64,000 bases of DNA from Selaginella tamariscina (taxonomy: Eukaryota > Streptophyta > Lycopodiopsida > Selaginellales > Selaginellaceae): NCBI GenBank assembly GCA_003024785.1, contig PUQB01000315.1, forward strand, positions 38,660 through 102,659, given 5' to 3'. The notes under the pieces are model-generated. The model searched no databases, was not told the DNA's origin, and was given only the letters and a program-made list of their open reading frames with translations. Made by a program: the position numbers and the translations under genes. Position 1 is the first letter of the stretch. Each line of letters opens with the position of its first letter. Positions 30,957 through 43,195 of this stretch are shown here, in pieces.

Positions 30957-31609
30957 ATGCGAAAGAAGGAACAGGAGAAATCCGTGAGATCGGTCCTTGA
31001 GTCTGTGCTATGGGGACCTGGAAAGGCGCAGGCTGTGGATACTGCTGTGGAGAAGCTGGCCTACCATGGAATTGAGTACGCGTCGGACCTGAGGGATTTC
31101 ACTTCCTCTGACCTCATCGGATTTGGAGTGCCTGCGCTTCCTGCTAAGAAGCTCGAGTACTATATCAAGTATGGTGAGCTTTTGTGTGGTTGTTTTCCTT
31201 TCCTTGTTTCCCCTTTTCATGAGAGAGATTCATTTTGGGTATTATTCGTGGATCATGCTTTTTGTGTGTTGTCTATCTCCTTTCTTGGCATTTGGTTAGA
31301 GAGAGATTACACTTTCTAGGAGGTGTATTCATGGCTCACTGTATGTTGTTTTCTTATTTCAATTGGCATGTCTGCGAGTGTAAGATTCAAGGCTCACTTA
31401 TTATGTGCTGTTTTTCCCCTTACTGCAATGTGTGTGTGACACTGTGTGTGCGCGTGAGAGAGAACTTTTTACGTATTGCAATGCGTGTGGATGTCCTTGA
31501 GTGTGAGTGATCCCATTATCTTGTGTCTTCAGGCGATGGATCTGGAATGTCTCGTGCGAAAATGGCAGGATTAACAATTGCTATGGTTTTGTTGATTGCT
31601 TATATGTAG
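30957..31609 (+). CDS. small single-pass membrane protein, TMS family, copy C (97 aa)
   Basis: Exon 1 (30957-31173) and exon 2 (31533-31609) join in phase 1 (TATG/GTGAGC...TCTTCAG/GC) into an open frame of 97 residues. The soluble part (EQEKSVRSVLESVLWGPGKA, then EKLAYHGIEYASDLRDF, then GVPALPAKKLEYYIKYG) looks helical. Its GIEYASDLRDFTSSDLIGFG stretch resembles the later helices of SAM/HhH-like domains; this is a weak inference. Exon 2 encodes DGSGMSRAKMAG and a hydrophobic C-terminus (LTIAMVLLIAYM) ending right after the membrane segment, so it is probably tail-anchored. The normal first four residues (MRMW) are replaced by a deletion that fuses an upstream ATG in frame. Function unknown. 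Confidence 0.65.
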
Positions 31610-32624
31610 AAAAGATGAATAAGAGTTGTGTAGCTAGTTTCATTTATTTTCTTTAATTTAACTACATTTTTATTTAATTTAAAAACGTATGTGGAATTAT
31701 TTACTTGATTGGTACACAGATTCCAGCTTCTAGAGTATGCTCGTGTGCTCTTATGTCAGTATTTACTTGATTGGTGCAGCTTCTAGAGTAATGTATGCAG
31801 GAGATCTGAAACTGGTTGAGAACTATACACTCGCACCCGACACTAGAAAGCAAATAAGAGCAAACATTAAGTTGTCTTCGACTGGCAACATAGTATAGGA
31901 GTCCACGAATGCCCTAGATCGAAACGTCACATTGACATCATGCACTATCCTGACGTTACCTTTAGGACGTGGACCGAGTTTGAATCATTTTATAAATTAA
32001 ACAATATCACGGTTTTTTACTGTATATATTATTATTGTATGTTATTGTGTTTTGGTCTCCTCTATTTAAAACCCTGTCTTTATTAAACATTGTCTAACGT
32101 GTTTAATTTATAGAGGTTTACTGTATGTTCCGGTTTGGCAGGTCTCTGTCATTCATTCAGGATGTGAAACTCCTCCTGGACCACATTAATATAATGTATA
32201 ATATATATACATAGAGAGAGAGAATATAAATTTATTGGATAATTAATTTTTAATTTTAAGCTTTATTTAATAAATGATAATCTTTACAAAATTGATTTAT
32301 CTTAGTCTTAAATTTTGAATATGTGTAATCTATTTGTGTTTTACATGTGAGTAGAATCTTCATCATTTAAATTTTTAATATGAATATACATTATTGCATG
32401 TATATAATATTTTAAACAGAAACTAAAATAATATTTTTCATAAATAAATATCAGAATTACTTTATATGAACAAACCTCAACGAATATGAAGTGCTTGACG
32501 CTATATATATACATGGTATAAGCTCTATTAAATATGTTATAGCGCATACGAGAAGACATCACCATGTTAAACAGGTACGCACCGTAAGTTTTTTTATTAA
32601 ATATAAGATTTGTTGCAATAATTC

Positions 32625-32661
<37 letters not shown>

Positions 32662-34711
32662 GAGATTATTACGATGCAGGGGAGACTGCAGTTTCTTCTT
32701 GACAACGAACCTACATGCAGAGCATGTTTGGAGAGTTAATTTTATGTAATAATTTTATAGATTTGTAAATAATAAAAGCAGCTTTTCTTATTTTGATGTG
32801 ATATGTTGTACAAATTAAATAATATAATCCAATAAAATTTATATAAACTATAAAAATGCATGTGAATAAATAAGTTTTTATGTCATGTTTACATATAATA
32901 CTTATGACATTCATTTTATCAATTATACGCAAATATATAACAAATATTAATGCTATTTTTATAGTAATTTGTAGTTTAGCTTTAATTAAAAGTGTAAGGT
33001 CAAATTAAGAAATTTCTATATGAAAATGTGGTCTAAAACAATTTATAAAGAAAAACTGAAAAAGAAAAACATTAATTAAAGGATGACACTATCTATAATT
33101 TTTATATATATTTTGAAATGATGAATTAATAAAACTATTATATGTGATTCAAGATGTATACTGTACGTACGTCTGTATTTATATATGTCTATAATAACAA
33201 CATACACATGCATACAAACATGTACAATAGAACTTGTCTGTGTATTTTAAAAATTTCTTTAAATTAAATTGAAACAGTGGTTTCCACGTCGGATCAATAT
33301 TTAAATTAAAAACCTTTCAAATTTATAACTTATATATTAATTAATATTATTTTATAGTCCCAAGGGTTTTTTAAATTAAATTTCCTTACATAAAACACGT
33401 AACTTAGACAAAATGTGTCTATTAATTAAGATATTTTTTTAATTCGACGTAAGATACTTTATTTTAATTTAATAAATGAAGCTTTTTTATGAGGATAGAT
33501 GCTTACGTACAAAATTAAAAAGATATAAATAAATAAAAAATTTAATACAAAAATGAATTGATATTGTAATAATAATAATAGATGTAACTTCTCATCTCAC
33601 CTCCACCTTTTTATTTTAATTTATTTAATATTGCAAATGAATTAATTACGTTGTAATTTATTACTTATTTTACAATGCATGAAGTCAATTATTGCACAAT
33701 TGACATTTTTGGCTAGTTAAAAATTAATTAAAAATTACCTTATACCTTCATAAAAATTAATATTTAAAAAGAAATGATGTCATGTATTTGAAACCTTAAT
33801 ATTTAAGTGAACTTTGTATTTATAAAATATTTACTTTTAAAATTAACATTAAAACATTTAATTTAAAGTTTGTAATTTATTATTAAAAATTAATATAACT
33901 TCAAAAGAAGAATTTAAATAAAAGAGAGAAAATAATTAAAAAAGAAAATTAAAAGTTTTAGTATATAAATATAATATTATACTCTAAAAATTATAAAAAT
34001 AAAATTTTATTATTATTATATACAAGAATTATTGAAAACCAAAGAAAAAACTCATTATTTACAATAAAAAAATATGTTATGACAAAACTGATACTTAAGA
34101 AACTCACTTATTAAAGTATTAAATGGGTCAAAAACACAATATGCATAAAGAACTTATTTATCTTTGGTATATAATTTACATAAGTTAATATATATATAGT
34201 TATATAGAATTTCTTAATATAACTAATATATATGATTAAAAACCTAATTGCATGAAACTTGATTATAACTTAAAAAATCAATAAAATAACTTATGTAACT
34301 TGTTATTAAAAATAAATAAAATTATTAAATAAGTTTTTTTTTATAAAAATTAAACTAATGAACGTAACAATTCTAAGAACTTTAATTCTCATAAAAATAA
34401 TTAAATTTTATTCTGAAGACATTATTAAAAATAAAAATTAAATATGTATTGTGTATAAAGCATTGAAAGATTAAGAGATTTTAAATTATTTTAAATTGCA
34501 ATTACACAAGCATTTATATTAAGTACTCCAAGGCATATTATATTCATCAATGTATATTCAATAATTTATTTAAATAAAATATTGTTTAAGTTTATTAGTT
34601 TTAATTGGTAGACAAATGTTAAAACAAATCTCATGATGATTAATGATAATAATGTGTAAAAGTTTACATGGGTGACTACTTAATATTAATTTATTTTTCT
34701 AAATGAAAATA
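31610..34711. other. AT-rich intergenic DNA, no gene seen
   Basis: 3.1 kb between the plus-strand TMS gene and the second AT-rich spacer copy. It starts with the conserved TMS 3' flank (partly duplicated around 31690-31800) and then becomes strongly AT-rich. A GT/GA microsatellite lies at 32624-32661. I see no coding region, LTR or RNA gene. Confidence 0.6.
32624..32661 (+). repeat. (GT)n(GA)n microsatellite
   Basis: A run of GT directly followed by a run of GA, the same compound type as in the gene H intron, but in otherwise unrelated AT-rich DNA. Confidence 0.8.
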
Positions 34712-36640
34712 GTTTTAAATTATAAACCTTATTATATTTAAAATGGATCAATATAGAAATTTTGTATAAAACAAAATGTTTTAAAAGAAGTTATAATTTT
34801 TATTTATTTTAATGAATGACATCACATTATACATTATATATGTTAAGGACCACATTATTTAATATATGTTGCTTAAAAGAGCAAAATTAAATAAATAAAA
34901 ATCTTATTAAAAACATTTTTAAACTTATTGAATTCAATTTTAATAAATGGAGTAAAATAAATATTTTAAGGCATAGTAGAGTCAAGCATCATTATTGACA
35001 AACCATTTTATTTAATTTAAATAATGTTTAAAATTGTTTTAAAAAATTAAATTATCTTTTATAAAGTTAATTAAAAGAATATATAGCTAAAAATGTAATT
35101 TAAAATAATAATTTAAAAAATTATAATAAGGATATTTATAAATAAAAAGTAACATATCTTTAAGTAAAGTATGTATGACACTAAAAAAATATCATAAAAG
35201 TTAAACAAATTAACATTTAAGAAGTCCTTATAAACATTATAACAATTATATACATAATGTGTGTGTGTATTTTTATAGAGAAAATTTTATTTATGATTTA
35301 CACAAGGAGAATACATAACAATCGTATATAAGTATACTTTTGAGTTTTTACATTTATTTTATTAATTATGCACAAATAGATGATAAATAAATTATGTTTA
35401 AATTTGATTAATCTTTTTAATTAATATCATGATTAAGACCTTAAACCTTAACAGTAAATTATTTTTATTTTTACATTCATTCTTCCGTAAATAATTATGT
35501 GTGCGTTGTTAAATTACATTAATGATTTAATAAAGTAATAATATTTCACTTCCGTGTTAGCTTAATAGCAACATTCTTACTTCTTACATTATTAAAATAA
35601 CTTCTTTATTAATTTATATGTTTTTAATATTTTAATCTTTGAATTTAAGTTCATAGGTTCTGATTATTTCAAGTATTTAAAAGTCTTAAATTTCATGATT
35701 ATCATCTTATTTACTTTAGATAATACCGTAAGTTCTTTATTAACTATGTAATTTAAAATATTCAATATTAAATTATTGAAACTTATGTCACATGTTACAC
35801 ATTTATGAATAAATTGAAGAAACAAGTTTGTTTTTTATTATAATACTTGAGTATGGTACTACCACTTTATAATTTAGTAATTCTATAGAAATTCATGAAT
35901 TTAATTATTCACAACATATCACATATATAAAAATGAAGTTAATTATTCACAACATTGTAAATATTTAATAAATTAATAATTTGCATAGTTGTACTTTGTT
36001 ACAAATTGTGTGATTCACAACATATTAACTATGTAAAAACACAATAGATTAATTATTCACCACATTGTAATTTATTATTTACTTATTGTGCATGAAGCTA
36101 GTTGCATAGTTAACATTGTTAATTAATTTTTATAAAATTCTTAATTTAACTTATTCAAACTTAAATAATATTTCTAAATTTTATTCAACAGTTAGTTAAA
36201 AAACATATTTTTAATTACATACATTTTAAAATAATCCTACATGGTAGATGATATGGCGTATTATTGTTTTTAATTACACATATTGAACATGTTTTAAGTG
36301 TTTAATTACATGTTTTAAAATCATGTACATGACAGTGATGTGGCATGTTATTGTTTTTAATAACTTTACATGCTTTATTATTGGACATGCAACTTTAAGT
36401 CATTAAAAATAATAAGCATGCCATATCATTTGCCACATAAGATGAGCATGTAACTAAATATCAAAAAGAACGTCAATATGTTTTTCAATTAGTTGTTAGG
36501 CAAGTTATTTTAGTTTGCATTAATTAATTCGATTATAAATCTTAAGAGCAATTGGGTTCATGCATGATAAAAAAAAAATTAATTATAACATTATAATTAA
36601 TTAATTAATTTATAATGGTATAAATAATTAATTTCTTGTG
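34712..36640. repeat. AT-rich spacer, copy B
   Basis: Near-identical and in the same orientation as 12781-14720, with scattered small indels. It marks the left edge of unit B, the direct duplicate of unit A. Confidence 0.8.
36337..36427. repeat. imperfect 30-bp-arm palindrome, copy B
   Basis: The duplicate of 14421-14511: arms GATGTGGCATG... and ...CATGCCATATC around a loop of about 30 bp. It moved with the spacer duplication and is not evidence of independent transposition. Confidence 0.55.
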
Positions 36641-36898
36641 ACACAGTAAATACATTATGAATCATTTGAACAAAGGAAGATTGCGGAGACACTTTGATTG
36701 TTGAAATTGAACTCTCAACCTCCGATAGCGAGAGGCAATACTCACCCGTAATCCATAGAGCACACGAGCATACTCTAGAAGCTGGAATTTGTGTACCAAT
36801 CGAGTACATAATGACACATACGTTTTCAAGCTAAATAAAAATGTAGTTAAATTAAAGAAAGTAAATGAAACTAGCTACACAACTCTTATTCATCTTTT

Positions 36899-37628
36899 CT
36901 ACAAATAAACAATCAACAAAACCGTAGCAATTGTTAATCCTGCCATTTGTGCACGAGACATTCCAGATCCATCGCCTGAAGACACAAGATAATGGGATCA
37001 CTCACACTCAAGCACACCCACGCGCATTGCAGTACGTAAAAAGTTCTCTCTCACGCGCACACAGTGTCACACACATTGCAGTAGGGGAAAAACAACACAT
37101 AATAAGTGAGCCTTGAAATCTTACACTCGCACACATACCAATTGAAATAAGAAAACAACATACAGTGAGCCATGAATACACCTCCTAGAAAGTGTAATCT
37201 CTATGCCAAAAAAAGGGGATATACAACACACAAAAAGCATGATCCACGAATCTATGTAGGAATTCCCATTGAAATAAAAAAACACAGTGAGCCATAAATC
37301 ATAACACAATACCCAAAATGAATCTCTCTCACGAAAAGGGGAAACAAGGAAAGGAAAAAACAACCACACAAAAGCAATCTATATATGTAGGAATTCACTC
37401 ACCATACTTGATATAGTACTCGAGCTTCTTAGCAGGAAGCCCAGGCACTCCAAATCCGATGAGGTCAGAGTAAGTGAAATCCCTCAGGTCCGACGCGTAC
37501 TCAATTCCATGGTAAGCCAGCTTCTCCACAGCAGCATCCACGGCCTGCGCCTTTCCAGGTCCCCATAGCACAGACTCGAGGACCGATCTCACGGATTTCT
37601 CCTGTTCCTTCTTTCCCCACATTCTCAT
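36899..37628 (-). CDS. small single-pass membrane protein, TMS family, copy B (100 aa)
   Basis: Exon 1 (37628-37403) and exon 2 (36975-36899) join in phase 1 with good splice sites (TATG/GTGAGTG, TCTTCAG/GC), giving 100 residues without any break. It starts MRMWGKKEQEKSVRS. A predicted helical cytosolic part with GIEYASDLRDFTYSDLIGFG and LPAKKLEYYIKYG is followed by DGSGMSRAQMAG and a terminal hydrophobic segment, LTIATVLLIVYL. No signal peptide is seen, so the topology is probably tail-anchored. A G-box (37698-37703) lies about 70 bp upstream. It differs from the divergent copy at 59823-60627 by ending straight after the membrane segment. Function unknown; expression not shown. Confidence 0.7.
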
Positions 37629-38104
37629 CTTGCCCTAGGAATATTATATCCTTTATATATCTGAGGCATATACCCTAGGATCTTCACGCTAGACAGACAC
37701 GTGGCAATCCCACAGTTATAACGTTAAGGGCAAATAAGGGCACAGAATAGGGGATCAGCGTGTGTATTTCTGTGCATTAATTGGGGAAGTAGTCCATACA
37801 TGTTAGGATAAATTCACTATGTTTTCTTGACCCCGTTGTTAGTTGTGTCATTGGCATATATGTGCGTGTGATTCAAACTGAATTCGTAACTAAAGAATAT
37901 ACTGTGCGTATTTCAGTAACAAATAATAAGTCGAAGAAACAAAAGCATAACAATAATATTTTATTAATTTTTAAATAGGTGACTTTTATTAAAATTTTAT
38001 GTTAAATTTAGAAATTATGTCTTTGATTATTTTAATGTCTTAAATATATTTTCTAATTTTAAAGCGTGATAAGCTTAAGCAAACTAGAATCTCTCTCTAT
38101 CTAT

Positions 38105-38347
38105 TTATATATATAGAACAAACAAGTTACTTACATGAGACACTGGAACCGAAGTGAATAGGCAGTTCGGAATGGAGGAGCCAAAGCCTGGCATGTAGGA
38201 GAGCGAGGCGGAAGTTCTCCAAAAGTGTTAAGAAAGGCTTCAGCTTGCAGAGCATGGTGAGCCCGTTCTCTTCCTCATGCAGCACTTTATACACTTTATA
38301 GCAAGTTTCTGCTGAATCTGGGTTTGAGAATTCCATCTACATGTACG
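38105..38347 (-). pseudogene. gene H, copy B, 3' part
   Basis: From the copia target site (GTACG, 38343-38347) leftward it reads MEFSNPDSAE, then EENGLTMLCKLKPFLT, ENFRLALLHARLWLLHSE and LPIHFGSSVS, followed by the intron donor. The remaining exons present in unit A (16228-16737) are deleted, with the break inside a TA microsatellite. Its 5' partner is 55315-56274 on the other side of the copia nest. Confidence 0.55.
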
Positions 38348-38516
38348 TGACAATAACAAAGAGTTGAAACGAGATAAAGAAACACAGGATCTTTTACAAA
38401 AGAATCATGCAAACGAATGTTTAACTAAAATAAGAGAAATGAGTTCGCTATATACTAGTGATTTTGAACCAACTAAGAATATTTTTAAGTTTGCACATCT
38501 TCATTCTTGGATTTCA
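38348..38516 (-). repeat. copia copy B 3' LTR
   Basis: 169 bp, TGAAATCC...TATTGTCA in element orientation, followed by the target duplication. It lacks about 55 bp, including one heat-shock-like block, that the 5' LTR has, as do the other two 3' LTRs. Confidence 0.85.
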
Positions 38517-38554
38517 ACTTCAACGCTCCTCCTAAAGCAAAGGGTGTGACTGCT

Positions 38555-41501
38555 GCTATTCCTCCTCCTCAGTCAAGGCTTGGCCATGAGAATTTCTGTG
38601 TTTGATGTTTACCAATTCCTTGATATAGTGATAGTGTTTGGCATTGCACCTCACTATTGCACCAATCAATTGCCCTCGTTATCCACATAGAGTAGAATTG
38701 GTGTTGAGAATTGTCTGAGAGCTCCAAGAAATTCTTGAAACCAAAGGATCTCCCTAGAAGCAACTTATCTTAGAGCTCCAAGAAATTCTTGAAACCAAAG
38801 GATCTCCCTAGAAGCAACGGAAGTAGCCAAATATTTTGCTTCTATGGAAAAAAGGGCAACATGAGCTTGCTTTTTACTGGCCCAAAAACAAGACTTGTTC
38901 CAATCTTGAAAAAAATCATGTTGTGGATTTGTGGCTATCTCGGTCATCCAAATAAGCTGTTATCACTAAAAGCAGCTAGGGAAAAACCACCACTTGAGCC
39001 ATAGGATAATCCAAAAGCAAGCGTTTGCTTTACATACTGCATCACGTATTTTGCTATGTCCCAATGTTTCCTACATAAGCCAAATCTAGACGGCTACACA
39101 CCATAGTGTGCATGAGACTCCAAGCAAATTCTAAAAGGGTACCTTTGCCATATCCTAACGCTCCTCCTCAGTGGAAAGACACTCCACTTTTGTGAAAAAC
39201 TTGATGTTACTAGGCTCCATAGGTAAATGAGAAGGATTGCAATTAGCATATCCATAAGTCTCAAGAACCTTAGTCATGTATTGCTGTTGGGAGATGTGTA
39301 GAGACTTTACCTTTCTATTTCAATGGATCTCTAAACCAAAAAAGTACCGAGCTTCTCCAAGGTCCTCCATAGCAAAGCTTGTCCAAGTTTTGCTTTGAAG
39401 ATCTATAAATACTCAAGGTTGTTACTGATCAAAAGTGAGTCATTCATGTAGAGAGCAAAATGAGTAAAAACTTCCCTTCTTTCTTGATGTAAATGTTGGA
39501 CTCAAAAGTGATGGGAGAAAATCCTTTGTTTTGAAAAAAACATTGATTTTTTGTCACCATGCTCTAGAGGCTTGTTTAAGGCCATAAAGAGCTTTCTTGA
39601 GCTTTCATACAAGATGTTCCTTCCCATGGGTGTAACCTTTTGGTTACTGAAGATAAACATTTTCTTACAAATCGTTATTCAAGAAAGTAGTTTTAATGTC
39701 AATGTGATGTATCTCAAGGTCAAAATAAGTAGCAAATGCAAGCAAAATCTAAATGCTTGTCATCTTTACCATTGGAAAGTACGTTTCGAGATAATGCACA
39801 CCATATTGCTGCTTATAATCTTGTGCCACAAGTCGAGCTTTGTGACAGTTGTTGGAGCCATTGGGATTAAGCTTTGTTTTGTAGACCCTCCAACTACCAA
39901 GGCTGTAGAGTCAATTGGGAGCAAACTTCCTCAAAAGTGTTCATGCGAGTGATGGAATCAATCTCCTTGTCCATCGCTCACTTCCAGTGACTAGCATCAT
40001 GTCCAGCCATAGCTTCCTTGAATGAAGAAGGCTCTAACGTACATGCAACTGTACAAAATTCTAACAAGTCAAGAGTGAAAGCATAAGAGCATTCAGCATT
40101 TTCAATAGCCTTCCGACTAGGAATTTTCATCTTCTTTCTGTGTCCTAGTGGCTCATGAGTAGATTTTGTGACTACTAGAGTTGTCACACATGAAATTTTC
40201 GAAGGTATTGTTGCATAGGAAAGTTCTCGAGGTACTATTGCACAGGAAAATGCCTGAGGTATTGTTGCATGGGAAAATTCCTAAGGTACTGTCACACGGG
40301 AAAATCCCTAAGGTCCTATTGCAAGGGAAAATTCATAAGGTACTATCAGGGAAATTCATTTAGCCTCGATGATTAGGCCAGCTCCTCTTTGTTCAAGCTT
40401 TACACTTTGTTTAAGCTTTCCTCCTTGCTAAGACGCTCCTCGTTGCTAAGCATCACTCCAAAAATTAACATATAGAATGGCATTATCCCAAAATTAAAAA
40501 CTTGGAAATGTCACGAAGTTAAGATCAAGAATTGAAGAAGATTGAGAAAAGAAAGAAATTTCCTCAAAAAACACTACTTCTTCCTGCATATAAATGGTAA
40601 CAGTGGTGTCACAAGATTCATCAATATGTAAACATGAGAATTTGTATCAAACATGCCAACAAACATCAACCTTTCCCAATGAAATCAAATTTGGTTTGCA
40701 GCTCCTTTGGAATTTGCTAATCCACACAAAGTCATGCATTTTCCTTGTAAAGGATTCCTCAAGGTAATTCCTTCATTGCCACAGTAGGTCAACATTTAAA
40801 AAGGAAAACGGCATACCTAACTCCTTTGACCAAAACTTTTGTGGACATTAGATTAAGTATAAGGCATTGTGCGATATCCATGATGGTCTGATTCTTGTGC
40901 TCTGCCACTCCATTATATTGAGCAATGTATGGTTTAGTGAGCTAGCCCTGAATTTCTGCCATAGAGTAGATGCTATCAAAAGCATGGTTCACAAATCCAT
41001 GCATAGCCTTTTAATTTCACAACTAGTTTGGTTTTCAACCAAAGCTTTCCAATCTACAAAACAATTCAAGACTTCAGATTTTCTTTTTAAAAAATAAACC
41101 TAAGTCTTACGACTCAAATCATTTGTAAAAGTTAAAAAAGACTTAGCCTTTTTAAATGACGAAATTTACATTGGACCACACACATCAATGTCAAGCAAAT
41201 CACTTGCTATGCTTCCAATCGTCTTGAAGGGTTGACGATGGTGCTTGTTAAGAGCACAAGCTTCACATGGAGCGAGAGTTAACTCATTAAATACAATCAA
41301 ACCATTTACCATTGTTCTCAATGTAGAAATCCTAGATAGTGAATAATGGCGAAGACGTTTGTGCCAAAGATCACAAGATCCCTTACCAACTAAGTCAAGA
41401 ATTAGAGAACTTGTAGACTCCTTGTCTTTGAGAGGGTATAAGTTTCTTTCCCTAGGAGCTATAGCAACCACATCATTAATCCTCGTATTTTGAATCACAC
41501 A
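38555..41501 (-). pseudogene. copia copy B pol
   Basis: The same layout as 17160-20060: pre-integrase (CDLWHKRLRHYS, CEACALNKHHRQPF), integrase, 27-bp repeat linker, RT with YMNDSLLIS, and RNase H with SREILWFQEFLG. A duplicated piece of about 60 bp in the RNase H region (near 38710-38820) and many single-base indels distinguish it from copy A. Confidence 0.88.
40180..40380 (-). repeat. 27-bp tandem repeats in copia copy B
   Basis: The same repeat as at 790-958 and 18745-18960, nearly identical to copy A as expected from the segmental duplication. Confidence 0.75.
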
Positions 41502-43182
41502 TGTCAGAGTTTTAACCCAAAGGGCCAACACGTGGCAACACGTGACTACCAAGTGGCCATTCGGTGTCATTACCCTATGTGAGCAACACTAAGTCTTCCA
41601 AGATAACCCTAAGAGTCTGACTCAGGGTCCCAATTAGGCAAAAGACTTAGAGTCTTTACTCGAAGTCCCCTAAAATGACTATCCACTGAACCCTAAAGGA
41701 TAACCCGAGTAGACTTTAGGATCCTGTCCCAATAGACCTAAACATGCTTATGCCCTAACCCACAAAGGAGATGTGTCTCACACATACCCCTGTGACAAAG
41801 TTAAGGCATCGTCATTTACCTCTCGAGGAATCACCCTCATGCGGGAGTACAACCCTTTTAGGGCGACAAGGGGTACCCTGAACCACGACTAACCCCTAAG
41901 GGTTTGAGTGGCCAAGTCATACCCTAGACCTAGGGCTAGTACTTAATGAGGACACGAGTGTGCGCCGTAGGTGGACACAAGTGTTCTACTAAGTAAACTC
42001 CCTAAGGCTAGGTTTGGATAATCCTAAGTACATGACCTGGCGAGTGTCTTATGATAGGGCTTTTCCTAATGAGCTTAGGTTGTTCAACCCTTAGATCTTA
42101 AGGAGAACACACCCTAGCCAGGTGTGCCAAAGCACACCTAGTTACGAGACTTAACCTTCCTTGAGCTAATGCTCAAGGTTTACACCCTAATGCAAACACA
42201 AGCATGTATGTTTACTAAAGTATCAACCCCTTAAAGACAAACCCATGACACAACCCCAAAGGGCGTGCCTCGGGCGTTGTATTGTGTGACGGCTAGCCCA
42301 GTGTTACATCTCTATGTGACACTGCCTTCCACGATGTGGGCTATCATGCCATAACCCTTTAGATTCGAGAGTTGCACCAAGTGCCACAAACGTGGCCCCT
42401 AAATGCCAACTCTAGAACCCTTAGTGAACCCTCAAGGACTGGTAATGTTAACCTGTCAAACAAGATCCCACACCCACAGCTGGTCAAGGACATGGATGTG
42501 CCTTGCTTGGCCATGAGTGCTACACCTAGCTTGACGTGGACATCCTTACAAGACTTCTTAGGCATGGATTCGCCAACGTTAAGGGTAATCTACCCCAAAG
42601 GTGGGACGTACCCTTATCATTTAGAAGTTAGGGCGGCACAACAAGAGGGTTGTACCTTAACGACACAAGTTAAAGCTTGCACCAGCAGAAGAGCAACGAA
42701 CTCAGTCATGAACCCAGGAGCTCTCCTACGTATACTCTACCTTATTTATGTGACGGAGCCCCCCCCTCCTTTGCTGTATGTGTAAGTAGGTTGGCACGGA
42801 ATGCCAACCCCTTAGTTAATGAGATGAGTTTGCACACTAACCCCTACCCCTAAACCCTACCCAAGGGGGGTGGGGTTTTAGGGTGTGGGTTAGGGCAACC
42901 CTAGGGTTAGGTCAACCCTAAGGGTGTTCCTAACCCTATTTAACATGCCAAACTCATATTAACTAGGACATCAAAATCGGAGGTGGGTTTTTTAGAAGGT
43001 AAGTACTACTTTCGCTTAGAGTTTTCGCGACATTAAAGATAGTTGGTCGGACTACCCCTAAACACCTAAGTGCACTAAGCGGGGCTGTTTCTCACTACAT
43101 CTAGGGTTCGTCAACATAGTACAATAGGTAACAACAGTCAACGTCCAAAATAAAGGGTCGAGTCATAGTAAAAACTATGACA
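41502..43182 (-). repeat. LARD copy B, 3' LTR
   Basis: 1,681 bp, colinear with the other three LTR copies. It is followed by a polypurine tract (43183-43195). Confidence 0.88.
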
Positions 43183-43195
43183 CACTCCCGCCTTT

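Noticed and set aside
31700-34700. Search for genes in the AT-rich gap
   Set aside because: Only short AT-biased frames and a microsatellite. No splice-consistent or conserved coding segment was found.
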